Shown: piece after piece, positions 43,755-53,315 of the stretch
Numbering within the stretch: position 1 is the stretch's first letter
How the letters are laid out: each line of letters starts with the position of its first letter
Source: DAOTWA01 sp963702935
GTDB lineage: Bacteria; Chloroflexota; Anaerolineae; Anaerolineales; Anaerolineaceae
Assembly: GCA_963702935.1 (NCBI GenBank)
Contig: OY969772.1
Coordinates: 4,402,001 to 4,466,000 of the forward strand
Direction of reading: 5' to 3'
DNA: 64,000 nt
The notes under the pieces: model-generated
Databases searched by the model: none
What the model was told of the DNA's origin: nothing
What the model saw: only the letters and a program-made list of their open reading frames with translations
Made by a program: the position numbers and the translations under genes

Positions 43755-45197
43755 CTAGGCCTCTATACTTTTAGGACGAGTTATAAAATCCAGGGACAAA
43801 ATCGTCCCCATGAATATCCAATTATAAACCGAATAATTGAATCCTTCAATCGTCTGTGTATAAGCAAATGGGATCAACCAGTCCCCAAACGCCATGATCA
43901 CCAGGCAGCCTATCGTCCCCCCCAGGGCAGCCACCACGAGAGCTTCCCGAAAATCGCGCTTTCTCCGTAGACGTAAATAGACGACCGTTCCCCTCCAAAG
44001 CAGCACCGCAAAGATCGCCAGGTAAAAGAACGACCCAACCACCCCGGTCTCGGCCAGGATATCGATGTAGTTGCTATGCGTGGCCATGGCATCCGTGGGG
44101 GTGTAGGTGATGTAATAAATTGTATAACCGGCAGGCCCCATCCCGAACAGGATATGCTGGCTGGTGAATCTCCAGTTGACCTCCCAGGCGCTCACCCGCG
44201 TGTCGCCGCTGGTGAGGGTTTCGATAGCCAGGTCGCTATTAATGCGGCTGATATTCAGCACCGCATAAATTGCCAGGACTGCCAGTAAAACGACCAGGAG
44301 CTTTTTCGAGCGCAAGAAAATCACCACTCCGCCAGCTACAAATCCGGGCAGCCAACCGGCAATCCACGAAAGGTTGAGGACGAAGCTATAATAAATCCAC
44401 AGAAGCGCCACCAGGGCCAATGCGCCACGCCCAACCAGCGGCAATTTCTTGTCGAAGCACGCAATGGCTGTGCTTAAGCCCACGATCCACATTCCCGCCA
44501 GCCCAAAGCTGTTCACCGGCAAATTGACGTGGGTGATGCTTTCTATCAGGCCGAAGAAGCCCACGCTGATCATGAGCGCGGCCATTATTTTTAAATATTT
44601 GTCTTCGTGCACCTTATTCCCAACCAACAACATCACCGCCGGCGAAATGACCATCACTAACAGCGAAGCGAGCTGCACGAAGATGAATGAAGGCGGCACA
44701 TATACGTTTGGGTCGCGGAAAATGAGGCTCCACACCAGAGAGATGGCCACGGCAACTGAAAAGCCGACTACCGGGACGTTCAATGGAGTGTGCATGAAGT
44801 GGAAGTGTTTGTCTACCACGATCATCCTCAATATCCACAACCCAAAAAAGCCGCTGGCCAGGATCAGGCTGGCGACCAGGCGGCTGCCGGTGCCTGTGGG
44901 CAGGCTCAAGGGGACGTAAGCCGCCACGAACAACAGCAACGCCGGCGCCAGGTCTAAGCGATTCTGGATGAACAGCACGAAAGCGATCGCCAGTGGCAGC
45001 CCGGCCAGGATGATGGCGTACAGCACGGGCTTTGTGGCTACCAGGACGCTCAATCCCGCCACGTAAAGCAGTGTGATCGAGACTACGCCGATGCGCAGCC
45101 ACGTTCCCCGGTGTACCTCAAAGGAGGATAGGATCGCCCGACCCCATTCCGAGACCCCTCCTCGTCCGTTCAATCTCTCATGATCGATTTCAGACAT
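43755..45197 (-). CDS. O-antigen ligase/polymerase-like membrane protein (Wzy/WaaL type)
   Basis: 480 residues with about eleven hydrophobic helices. The large periplasmic loop, residues about 310-375, has RVSAWEVNWRFTSQHILFGMGPAGYTIYYI and then THSNYIDILAETGVVGSFFYLAIF. The G-x-G-P-x-x-Y and H-S/N-x-Y/F pattern is the Wzy_C (O-antigen ligase) signature. It would polymerise or ligate repeat units on the outer face of the membrane. It overlaps the upstream GT4 gene by 8 bases. Confidence 0.85.
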   Translation of the reverse strand: MSEIDHERLNGRGGVSEWGRAILSSFEVHRGTWLRIGVVSITLLYVAGLSVLVATKPVLYAIILAGLPLAIAFVLFIQNRLDLAPALLLFVAAYVPLSLPTGTGSRLVASLILASGFFGLWILRMIVVDKHFHFMHTPLNVPVVGFSVAVAISLVWSLIFRDPNVYVPPSFIFVQLASLLVMVISPAVMLLVGNKVHEDKYLKIMAALMISVGFFGLIESITHVNLPVNSFGLAGMWIVGLSTAIACFDKKLPLVGRGALALVALLWIYYSFVLNLSWIAGWLPGFVAGGVVIFLRSKKLLVVLLAVLAIYAVLNISRINSDLAIETLTSGDTRVSAWEVNWRFTSQHILFGMGPAGYTIYYITYTPTDAMATHSNYIDILAETGVVGSFFYLAIFAVLLWRGTVVYLRLRRKRDFREALVVAALGGTIGCLVIMAFGDWLIPFAYTQTIEGFNYSVYNWIFMGTILSLDFITRPKSIEA

Positions 45198-46422
45198 TGG
45201 TGCTTAAGCTCCGCTGCCAGCGAGAAGGCGCATCCAGCGCTACGGTCTCCTCGATGAAATCGATGAACCGTTGCGCAATCGGTTGCCAATCATAATTGGC
45301 CGCCACAGTGGCGCGCCCGTGGCTGGCGAGCTGTTCCCGTAGCGCGCGATCCCCCAACACCCGCAGCACGGCTTCGGCAAAATCGGCGGGCGCATCGGCG
45401 ACCAACAGGTCTCGCCCTGGGGTCAATTCCAAACCTTCAGCTCCTTTCGTGGTGGCTACGACCGGCGTCCCGGCTGCCAGCGATTCGAGGATCTTCAAGC
45501 GTGTGCCGCCTCCGGTGATCAACGGCACGACGTTAACCCAGCTACGCGAGAGGCGTGGACGGATATCTTGCAGGTATCCGGTGAAGACGACCTGCTCCCG
45601 GTGCGCTAATCGCTCCAGGGGGACGCCTTCAGTTTTTCCGGTAATGTACAGTCTCACCTTCGGTCTCCTGGCCAGGATAGCAGGGTAGATCTCGCGCAAG
45701 AAGTATTCCATCGCTTCAAAGTTTGCCTGGTAGGTCAGCGCTCCTGAATAGATCAGGCTATCCTGCTCCAACGCCTGGGGGTCGGCCCGCTCGTAATCGC
45801 CGACGTTGACCCCATTGGGAAGCACACACAACGCCTGATAGCCTGGGGCCGCCTTCAGCACAGCCCTACGCTCCGGCTCCGAGACCACCGTGCAGCCGTC
45901 GAAAGTGCGTAAAAGCCCGGCCACGTAACGGGAGAGCTTGATCCAGGTCAGGCTGTGGCGCAGCTTGTGGAGAGGACGCCGCTCGCCGGCATACAGCCCA
46001 TAGATATTGGTGAGCTCCAGCTCCTCCAATAATTTATGGGCGCCCGGCGCCGCCAGCGCGTAGGGCGCCATATCGATTTGCGAAGCAATCACCAGGTCGT
46101 ACGTTTCCCGTGAGGCGGCCTGGTAAGCTGCATCCATCATCTCCTGATTGAACGTATCCACCACCGAACGAGGTTGGGAAGAAAACAACCCTAACATGGC
46201 TTTCGCGCGCCCGGCCTGGAACGGACGGTAGGCGACCGAAGCGACGCTCCGGCACGAGCGCTGCATCTCCTCTAACTGCTCTTTCTCGAGGCGTCCTTCC
46301 GTGAACGAGATCAAATCCACCGTATGGCGGCGGGCCAGGTGCGTAAGCAGGTTGTAGACGCGCATCCTGGCGCCGTTATCCGGCGGATAGGGAAACCAGC
46401 GAGAGAGAAATAGAATTCGCAT
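45190..46422 (-). CDS. GT4 family glycosyltransferase
   Basis: 410 residues. It starts MRILFLSRWFPYPPDNGARMR and has VVSEPERRAVLKAAPGYQALCVLPNGVNVGDY, LIYSGALTYQANFEAMEYFLREIYPAIL, RLYITGKTEGVPLERLA and VVPLITGGGTRLKILESLAAGTPVVATTKGAEG. The last is the GT4 donor site, with the Glu near residue 326. The start follows the 46443 stop by 20 bases. The overall pattern is that of enzymes near exosortase-like or capsule loci, but no exosortase is seen here. Confidence 0.88.
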   Translation of the reverse strand: MRILFLSRWFPYPPDNGARMRVYNLLTHLARRHTVDLISFTEGRLEKEQLEEMQRSCRSVASVAYRPFQAGRAKAMLGLFSSQPRSVVDTFNQEMMDAAYQAASRETYDLVIASQIDMAPYALAAPGAHKLLEELELTNIYGLYAGERRPLHKLRHSLTWIKLSRYVAGLLRTFDGCTVVSEPERRAVLKAAPGYQALCVLPNGVNVGDYERADPQALEQDSLIYSGALTYQANFEAMEYFLREIYPAILARRPKVRLYITGKTEGVPLERLAHREQVVFTGYLQDIRPRLSRSWVNVVPLITGGGTRLKILESLAAGTPVVATTKGAEGLELTPGRDLLVADAPADFAEAVLRVLGDRALREQLASHGRATVAANYDWQPIAQRFIDFIEETVALDAPSRWQRSLSTNV

Positions 46423-46442
46423 AAATCAAACCAGATTCAAGC

Positions 46443-47355
46443 TCATGACCAGGTAGCGCGGCCTTCGTGGCCGGTGAGGTAATCCTTGATACCCTTCAAC
46501 ATGGCATCACGCTGAAGGGCCTGCCCCTTCCATTGGGGCTTGAGACTCCAGCTCAACAGGGTGCGCAGATACTCCCCGAACAATGTGTGCGCCCAAGCCT
46601 GCCACCCGGCTCGGGAGAGATGCAGGAACAGCAGCCGGTTGCGGGTCATGTAATAATGCACGCTGGGTGAAGCCGCGCGCGAGACGGGCGAGATCTTATG
46701 CCAGACTTTAGAGAGCGGCACGTGCACGATTTGAAAGCCTTCTCTGGCTATGCGCACGCACCATTCTGTCTCTTCGTAATAAGCGAAGAAACGCTCGTCC
46801 AACGCGCCCGCCCGGCTCACCGCCGGCATCTTGACCAGCAGCGCGCACCCCGTTACGAAATCCATCGGGCGCGCTTCCCGGCCAAACTGGCCGCGATCGG
46901 TCTCGTCCAGGCCCACCATGCGCGTGGAGCCGCGCTTCCAATCGATGGCGCCCCCTGCGGACCACACCACGTCGGGCCGGTCATAATAATAGATCGTGGG
47001 ACCCGCCACGCCGATGCTCGCATCTGCTTCCGCCGCAGAGACCAGGCGGCTCAGAAAATCGGGCGCTACTTCGGTATCGTTATTGAGCAGCAGGGCGTAG
47101 TCTGCCGCCACGCTCTGCGCGTAGCTCAGGCCGATATTATTGCCGCCTACAAAACCGAGGTTCGTCTCGTTCTGAATAAAACCCACCTGGGGATACTTTC
47201 CGCGAATCTCCTCGGCGGCCCCGTCGGTTGACCCATTATCCACCACGAGCATCTCATAGGCGGGATAGTCGATCTTCGACAGGGAAGCGAGGCAGGCCAG
47301 AGTCAAGCTCAGGGTGATTGTAGGAAAGCAGGATGATGACGACTCGCGGCGGCAC
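46443..47355 (-). CDS. GT2 family glycosyltransferase, frameshifted near the start
   Basis: The start is GTG 47355, with GAGGAG 5 bases before it. It encodes VPPRVVIILLSYNHPEL, then one extra base near 47315 moves the frame. The rest reads LTLACLASLSKIDYPAYEMLVVDNGSTDGAAEEI, with LGFVGGNNIGLSYAQSVAADYALLLNNDTEV (N-D metal site) and GALDERFFAYYEETEWCVRIAREGF (the E-E-T-E-W acceptor motif). Total is about 304 residues. The missing first 16 codons are normal for GT2, which supports an indel. The preceding GT4 gene ends 10 bases upstream. Confidence 0.88.
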
Positions 47356-47364
47356 GCAGTCTCC

Positions 47365-48579
47365 TCAGCTCCAGGCCGGCCGGGCAGCGGCCCTGGCCAG
47401 GCAGGCTTCGAGCTGGCCGATGCGCTTGGGCCAGGTCCAATTTTCCAGCACGTACTGGCGGGCAGAATCGCCCAGCCGTTGCGCGTACGCCGGCTGATCG
47501 AGCACTTCCGCCAGGACCTGCCCGAACGCAGCCGGCGAGCGCGCAGCGAGAAGGCCGGTGACGCCGGAGATCACGGTCTCCTTGACGCCCCCCTCCTCCA
47601 CGCCGACTACCGGCGCTCCGGCGGCCATCGCCTCCAGGGGGATCAAGCCCAACGGCTCGCGGATGGGAGCGTAGGCCACACAGCCGGCTTTTGCGTACCA
47701 GGTGAGCAGCTCGGCGTCCGGGATGCCTGCCAGGAATTCGACGCGCACGCTTAACGCCTGAGCCAGCCCTTTCAGGTAATTCAATTCCTCCGGCTCCTGA
47801 TAATTGCTGATGATCACCACGTTCGGGCGCGCTGAGTCGGGCAGAGTGGCGACCGACTCGATGATAAAATCGAAGCCCTTCAAGGGCGTCAGCGCCCCCA
47901 CCGATAACACAAAGCCTTCCCGCTCCTCTTTTTTTGCCTGGAAGAACTGCGTGTCGATGCCCGGAGAACACACTTCGGCTTCTCGCCCATAAGCGCGCAA
48001 GACGTTGCCTTGGGTATACTGGGAATTGGCGATCAGAGAGGAGGATTGCATGGCATTTTTCCGATCCGCAGAACGCAGGGCTTCGTCATAAAGAAAAGGC
48101 AAGGGGTCCACCCGGTCGATCGCCCGGCGAAGGGCGCTGCGCTTCCCATAAGGACGCGGCACGGGCCTTTCGTAAAGTCTGCGCGGCAGCTCGTGGCAAT
48201 AATAAGCCGTCGGGGTGCGCAAGAATTGTAGCACATAGGGCGCCTGCGTCGCCTGGCTGGGATGCACTAGCGCCACGTCGAACCCCTGCCCATCGATCAA
48301 AGCCGCCATCTTCCGCTCGGCTGCCGCCAGGCGGGTCAAATTGATCGTGCGCAAGAGCGGATTGATCCGGCCAAAAGGGCTCCTGGCCATTCGCAGGAGG
48401 TGCCCGTCCAGCGTCGTAAACCCCTCTGCGTGGCCCGGTTTCTGCATGGCAAAGTCCTGGTCGGCGCCTGCCAGGCTGAACATGCAAACATCGTGGCTCA
48501 AACCAAGCCAGCGGAAGTGATCGGCCGCCACTCGCTTTGCCCCGCCAGAATGCAGGTTATGAAAAATGGCTATGCGCAT
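47365..48579 (-). CDS. GT4 family glycosyltransferase
   Basis: 404 residues from ATG 48579, where the family N-terminus MRIAIFHNLHSGGAKRVAADHF begins; the frame is open much further upstream, but that part is Arg-rich and overlaps the flippase gene. The donor domain has FVLSVGALTPLKGFDFIIESVATL, VVIISNYQEPEELNYLKGLA, YAKAGCVAYAPIREPLGLIPLEAMAAGAPVVGVEEGG and a typical E-x7-E site (E-P-L-G-L-I-P-L-E). The flippase gene lies 26 bases upstream. The role is probably repeat-unit assembly. Confidence 0.88.
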   Translation of the reverse strand: MRIAIFHNLHSGGAKRVAADHFRWLGLSHDVCMFSLAGADQDFAMQKPGHAEGFTTLDGHLLRMARSPFGRINPLLRTINLTRLAAAERKMAALIDGQGFDVALVHPSQATQAPYVLQFLRTPTAYYCHELPRRLYERPVPRPYGKRSALRRAIDRVDPLPFLYDEALRSADRKNAMQSSSLIANSQYTQGNVLRAYGREAEVCSPGIDTQFFQAKKEEREGFVLSVGALTPLKGFDFIIESVATLPDSARPNVVIISNYQEPEELNYLKGLAQALSVRVEFLAGIPDAELLTWYAKAGCVAYAPIREPLGLIPLEAMAAGAPVVGVEEGGVKETVISGVTGLLAARSPAAFGQVLAEVLDQPAYAQRLGDSARQYVLENWTWPKRIGQLEACLARAAARPAWS

Positions 48580-48605
48580 CTCGTCGCCCCGGCCTTGATG
48601 CGCCT

Positions 48606-50072
48606 TTATTGCCCGCTGGCCGTGTCCGGGGCCGAACGCAGCTCTCGTACAAAGCGCAAGTCTTCTACTCCCACCACCCCTAACAGCGCCAGCATGACGA
48701 AATAAACTGCGGCGCCGATGGTGATGCTGGACAACAAAGGCACTTGCGAGCGCACGAGCAATAATACTCCGCCCATCGTCAAAGCCGCCAGCAAGGGCAG
48801 AGCCACGCCGGTTTTCAGGTTGATCTGGGCGATCTGCGCGCGCAGCGTCCACACGTATTGCGCCACCAGGATCGCTTCGGTGGCCACCGTCATGATCGCT
48901 GCCGCGTGGAACCCGTAACGCGGCACCAGGAACAGGTTCACCAGGATGTTGAACGCCGTGCTCAGGGTAACCGAACGCGCCACGATGCGCTCCTGATTGG
49001 CAATCACCACGATATACCCCAGGAACTCCGTCGCAAACATGAGCGGCACGACCCAGATGACGATTTGCAGGGCCGGAATGGCCGGCATGTAATCGGCCTT
49101 ATACAAAAAGGGCACGAGCTGGCTGGCCAGAGCCCACACGCCTACGGTAATCGGCAGCGCGATCACCATGAGATAGCGCAAAGTGCGCTCGTAGATCCTT
49201 GGCAGGTGATCTGGCGAGCTGGACGCTTGCCGGGTGAGCGAAGGGTACAGGGCCGTGTTGATCACGTTCGAGAATATCACCGCCGAAAAGACCAGGTTGT
49301 AGGCGGCATTGTAATACCCCGTCTCGAGGTCCCCGCGATAGATGGACAGCAGCACCGTGTCGAACTTATAGGACAGGCCCAACGCGAAGGTGATGATCCC
49401 AAAAGGCAGGCTGGCTTTTAACAATCCGGACCAGTCCTGGCGGCGGGGCGGCAACGGGTGTACGCCCAGGGAGCGCACTCCATACCAGCAAACGATCGCC
49501 ATGACCCCCACGCCCAGGAGACCCGCAACGATCAGGCCGTAGTACCCCAGGCCCAACAACAAGACCACTGCGCCAACCACCACGAAGGTGAGCTGGTTGA
49601 AGACCTTCGCGCCCGAAGAGATATCCAGGCGTTCGAAGCCGGACAGAACCGCATCGCTTGCGCCCTGCACGCTATAGATCAGCAGCCCCAAGCCGTTCAG
49701 CAGGATCGCTCCGATCAAATACAGCGGCCTGTGCGTCACCACAGCAGTGAAGCCCAGCAAGACGATGGTGACGACCGACAGGATCACCCTCAGGCGGATG
49801 ATATTCCCGTACATCACTTCGGCCTGCTCCAGGCCGTCCGATTTGTCGCGCAGCCGGGCAATCTCTCTCACGGCGTACGGGCTGAGGCCCAGGTCGGAGA
49901 TAAACGAGAAAGTGACCCCAAAAGCGATTACCGCGGAATACTGGCCGAAGTCCCCTGCGCCCAAGCGACGTACGATGAGCACCGAGAACCCAAACGACAG
50001 CACCTTGATCAAGATCTGGGCTGCCATGCCAAAAGCCGAGTTGCGCAAGACGATAAACGAGAATCTCTTCAT
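48606..50072 (-). CDS. Oligosaccharide flippase (Wzx/MATE-like)
   Basis: 488 residues with about fourteen hydrophobic helices. The N-terminus, RFSFIVLRNSAFGMAAQILIKVLSFGFSVLIVRRLGAGDFGQYSAV, is the typical first block of the polysaccharide biosynthesis (RfbX/Wzx) family. A GLSPYAVREIARL segment and a late VLPLRFATEFLGY-like region (VVPLMFATEFLGYI) support this. It would flip lipid-linked repeat units across the membrane before polymerisation. It is a core gene of a Wzx/Wzy-type pathway. No clear ribosome-binding site beyond AAAGG precedes the start. Confidence 0.9.
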   Translation of the reverse strand: MKRFSFIVLRNSAFGMAAQILIKVLSFGFSVLIVRRLGAGDFGQYSAVIAFGVTFSFISDLGLSPYAVREIARLRDKSDGLEQAEVMYGNIIRLRVILSVVTIVLLGFTAVVTHRPLYLIGAILLNGLGLLIYSVQGASDAVLSGFERLDISSGAKVFNQLTFVVVGAVVLLLGLGYYGLIVAGLLGVGVMAIVCWYGVRSLGVHPLPPRRQDWSGLLKASLPFGIITFALGLSYKFDTVLLSIYRGDLETGYYNAAYNLVFSAVIFSNVINTALYPSLTRQASSSPDHLPRIYERTLRYLMVIALPITVGVWALASQLVPFLYKADYMPAIPALQIVIWVVPLMFATEFLGYIVVIANQERIVARSVTLSTAFNILVNLFLVPRYGFHAAAIMTVATEAILVAQYVWTLRAQIAQINLKTGVALPLLAALTMGGVLLLVRSQVPLLSSITIGAAVYFVMLALLGVVGVEDLRFVRELRSAPDTASGQ

Positions 50073-50089
50073 AGAACCTTTATGAGCAA

Positions 50090-50122
50090 ACGGGCGCTTT
50101 CGCCAGAAAGGGTTGCGCCCGT
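50090..50122. terminator. Inverted repeat between a GT-C gene and the flippase gene
   Basis: ACGGGCGC and GCGCCCGT form a perfect 8-base stem with a 17-base loop. Seven T residues follow on the plus strand (50125-50131), while the minus side, the direction of the operon, has only TTT. It may be a bidirectional terminator or a partial stop inside the locus. Confidence 0.45.
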
Positions 50123-50130
50123 GCTTTTTT

Positions 50131-51645
50131 TCATTGAGTTTGCGTTGCTAATTGATACAGCGTATAAGGTCCGACGCTCACCAGGGACTTGGGGTGCCGG
50201 GAAGCTATCTCCCTATCGAAAACCTTAACCTGCTCGTCAAACGGGCCCACCACCAGATATTGGATATTGCCCGGGATGCGGGGCTGCGCCAGGATCGGTT
50301 CGGTGCGTTGATTATAGATCTGTTCCAATAAAGCAGGGAACAAACGATAGGGGGGGTTTACGAAATTACTGTGGCTGTAGAACTCCACCTCCCACTCCCA
50401 AGTCAATACTTCATCGCCTTTGGGCACCCTCCGGTCCAGGGCAGCCGCAAACACCGAGGCATCGGTGTTGTGCGTAGTCCTTATAGCCTGGAAATCGCCT
50501 ACGAAACTGGGCCCGACCGAAATAATCATCGCCACGGCTACGATCGCCCCCGTCCACAATCCGGTCAACTTCAATCGTGCTGCGATCCATCGGGAGGCAT
50601 CCAGGATGAAAATACCGGCAACCAGCGCCGAAAGCGCTAGAGGCAGGTAAAGGTAGCGCGGCCAGGGCAGGTTGAAGATCAGGAAGTTCGCCAGGGCGAT
50701 GGCAGCCAGCAGGGGCAAAACGACCTGTTCCAAACCTGCCCGGCCCTTTTTTCTACCCAGGGACAGGCCGTAGAGGATCGCCGCCAGGCTCAGCAGCCAG
50801 GGAACGCTGCCACTGAGGAATGCCTTCAAGTTTGCCTTCCACTGCGAAAGGCCAAAATGCATGAAGCTGGCCCTGGTGAGGGCGCTTACCTCTTGGGCGT
50901 AAGCCGGCCAGGCGGCCGGCCCAACGATCAGCCAGGAAATGAGCTGCCAGGAAGCGTACCCCACCAACAAGCCCCCCACGGGAATAGCGAAATCCAGCCA
51001 GGAAAGCTGGCGATAGTAGAAGTGGTCGGCGATCGCCAGCAGGAAGAGGGCCGGAAAAACCAGCAGGAGCAGTTGATTCTTGGTGATGATGGCCAATGCC
51101 AACAAGGCGGCGCTGAGAAACAACCATCCCCGCGACCCCTTCCAGCTCTTGAGCCAGGCCCACAGCCCCCATAAGAAAAATGCCAGGGCAGGGATTTCCG
51201 CGAGCACCTGCCGGCCCAACCACAGCGTGTCATAGGTGGCAACGCCGGCCACCAGGAATAGCAGCACGCTCAAGACCGCCGAGAGCCAGCCACTCACCTG
51301 CTTCACCAGCAGGTAGACGGCCGCCACTGTCGCCAGGAGATACAGCGCCATCACCAGCCGCGCCGCCTCAAGGCTGCCCTGGCTGGCCGACAGAGCCACA
51401 GCCACAGGCAAGATGAGGGTTGGCCCGGTGCCTCCCACGGGGTCCAATGGGTAAAACTGCCCGCCGCTCAACGAAGCATATTGGTTATATTGGGCGAGAT
51501 TCTGGGCAAATTGAAGATAGATGCCTTCGTCGAAGCCAGATATAACCGGATATTGGCCCAGATTCGCAAAACAGGCATATAGAACGATAACTGCCAGAAT
51601 GATGAAAAGTGCAATTCCGCCAAGAGGTTTCAGCCATTGCTTCAC
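50131..51645 (-). CDS. GT-C-like membrane glycosyltransferase (PMT family-like)
   Basis: 504 residues with about eleven helices; GTG start at 51645 preceded by GGGGAGGTTTAC. The first periplasmic loop, NLGQYPVISGFDEGIYLQFAQNLAQY, holds the acidic Asp-Glu pair at the position of the GT-C catalytic Asp. A second loop, FYPLDPVGGTGPTLILPVA, fits the lipid-sugar site. The soluble C-terminal domain has DEVLTWEWEVEFYSHSNF. It probably transfers a sugar from polyprenyl phosphate outside the membrane. Confidence 0.72.
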   Translation of the reverse strand: MKQWLKPLGGIALFIILAVIVLYACFANLGQYPVISGFDEGIYLQFAQNLAQYNQYASLSGGQFYPLDPVGGTGPTLILPVAVALSASQGSLEAARLVMALYLLATVAAVYLLVKQVSGWLSAVLSVLLFLVAGVATYDTLWLGRQVLAEIPALAFFLWGLWAWLKSWKGSRGWLFLSAALLALAIITKNQLLLLVFPALFLLAIADHFYYRQLSWLDFAIPVGGLLVGYASWQLISWLIVGPAAWPAYAQEVSALTRASFMHFGLSQWKANLKAFLSGSVPWLLSLAAILYGLSLGRKKGRAGLEQVVLPLLAAIALANFLIFNLPWPRYLYLPLALSALVAGIFILDASRWIAARLKLTGLWTGAIVAVAMIISVGPSFVGDFQAIRTTHNTDASVFAAALDRRVPKGDEVLTWEWEVEFYSHSNFVNPPYRLFPALLEQIYNQRTEPILAQPRIPGNIQYLVVGPFDEQVKVFDREIASRHPKSLVSVGPYTLYQLATQTQ

Positions 51646-51696
51646 TCGTAAACCTCCCCTTATTCATACGAGAAAAGCCGATCCACAATGGGCCAG

Positions 51697-53184
51697 CTAA
51701 TCAATCCGTCCGTAATAATAGACCGGGTAAGAATATCCCTCTCCAACCTCGGCAAACACTACCTCGATTGCTTCAGGCCGGTTGAGCCCCACGATCGACC
51801 ATTTCACCGAGGGGCTGGAATCGAAGGACTGGTTTCCCTGGTGAGCGATCAAGATCTTCTGCGTCCAATTCGTATTGCCGTTACTCCTATAGAAACACAT
51901 ATCCAACATGCTTGCACAAACCGAATTCAAGGGGTGGCCGTGGCCAATGATGTAGATTTGACCGGCTGAATTCACTGCCAGGGCCGGATCGTGAGAGTAG
52001 AACCCGGTGTATTGATCTACCCAGCCCGACCCACTGTCGGTCACGTAGTGCACCCGCCCGTAATCGTTAGGATCCATGGTACGAAAATCCTCGATGTAGG
52101 CTAGACGCTTGACGCCATCGGGCGTAATCAGCAGGCTGGGCCCCTGATCGATGTTAATGCCCCAATCGGTGCTCATCCATACCGGCGCGGTGCTGGCCAC
52201 TTGAACCGTTCCCCAACTTCCCGAAGCCTCCGTGCGACTCAGGATTTGGGCCGGAGTGCTCATCTGCGACACCCACGCTACCGTCACCGAGCCATCGGTT
52301 GGAGAGATCGCCAGGGCCGGGTGGTTGGCGCTACCGCCGGTATCCACTTGGGTAGGGCCTTCCACCGGGGTTAATGTGTCCGTGGAAACATCGTAGGTGT
52401 ACGAGCGGAAGAGGATGTGGTTGTCGTTCGTCCAGTGAACAACGTCCAGGCGGCCGTTTCGAGCCATCATGGCCGACAGTCCACTGCTACCGGCATATTT
52501 CCCATTCACTGTCGCGCCGTCCGTACCCAAAACTTTCTCAGAACGGTAATTATGTGTACTGAGGTCGAACAGACGGTCCTTGATCTTGCCATCCTGGCCG
52601 CTCGTCAGCACGTGGATGGTCTGCGCGCCGTCGTAAACCACCTCCACCGCAAGGATGTCGGCGCTGTCGTTAATCTCCAAGGAACCGGTAAAATCACTGC
52701 CACTGTTGGGCAAACCGGCTGAAGTTGTCCAATAGGCATTGAGCTGAGAAGACATGTCCCCATAGCAACCGAAAACGTACAAGCGATCGTCATTAGCGCG
52801 CACGATTTGGTGTGGGATCACGTCCGCTCCGCCCAAGCCAATCGCAAACGCCGTCGTGCTTTCTACTGGCAGGGAGGTAGAGGCAGTAGTAGGAATAGAA
52901 GTAAATGTGGGGGTAGAAGTAGGGAGAGGGGGGGTGACAGGAACCAGAGTAGGCTGTTTGATGACCAACGGCAAATAATCCGGACTGGCGCCAGTGAGAG
53001 CCAGCGCATTCGCAGTGGAAGACTGGCTCGGCGGCGTCTCGCTCAACGCCGCTAAGACAGAAATGGCGCTCGCACGTTCAGATTGAATGTTTTTCCCGGT
53101 AAGTTGCACCAATAGCGATCTACCCCCCAGTATCAAGATTACCAAAATGGCCAGAAGAAAAATCCAGGGGAAATACTTTTTCAT
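51697..53184 (-). CDS. Signal-anchored beta-propeller-like exported protein
   Basis: About 495 residues from ATG 53184; the N-terminus KKYFPWIFLLAILVILILGG is a signal anchor. A Ser/Thr/Pro-rich linker (about 40-100) leads to a region of BNR-like repeats. Examples are HPALAISPTDGSVTVAWVSQM, KRLAYIEDFRTMDPNDYGRVHYV, GWVDQYTGFYSHDPALAVNSAGQIYIIGHG and SSPSVKWSIVGLNRPEAIEVVFAEVGEG. This is the propeller type found in the protein at 35177, but the sequences are different. There is no sialidase triad. It lies at the upstream end of the glycan locus, 50 bases before the GT-C gene. Confidence 0.68.
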   Translation of the reverse strand: MKKYFPWIFLLAILVILILGGRSLLVQLTGKNIQSERASAISVLAALSETPPSQSSTANALALTGASPDYLPLVIKQPTLVPVTPPLPTSTPTFTSIPTTASTSLPVESTTAFAIGLGGADVIPHQIVRANDDRLYVFGCYGDMSSQLNAYWTTSAGLPNSGSDFTGSLEINDSADILAVEVVYDGAQTIHVLTSGQDGKIKDRLFDLSTHNYRSEKVLGTDGATVNGKYAGSSGLSAMMARNGRLDVVHWTNDNHILFRSYTYDVSTDTLTPVEGPTQVDTGGSANHPALAISPTDGSVTVAWVSQMSTPAQILSRTEASGSWGTVQVASTAPVWMSTDWGINIDQGPSLLITPDGVKRLAYIEDFRTMDPNDYGRVHYVTDSGSGWVDQYTGFYSHDPALAVNSAGQIYIIGHGHPLNSVCASMLDMCFYRSNGNTNWTQKILIAHQGNQSFDSSPSVKWSIVGLNRPEAIEVVFAEVGEGYSYPVYYYGRID

Positions 53185-53315
53185 CGCAAAATTCCCTATA
53201 TTCTCAAACGATTGTTTTGCTTCTATGCACAGTGCCAACGAGGTCGGGATCCATGGCCCAATTGAAAAAGAATAGAACGCCCAGACCCATTGGCTCAGAG
53301 ATTCTGAATTTGAGA

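Noticed and set aside
48580..48852. Long N-terminal extension of the GT4 encoded at 47365
   Set aside because: The extension overlaps the flippase gene, is Arg-rich, and the GT4 N-terminus starts exactly at ATG 48579.
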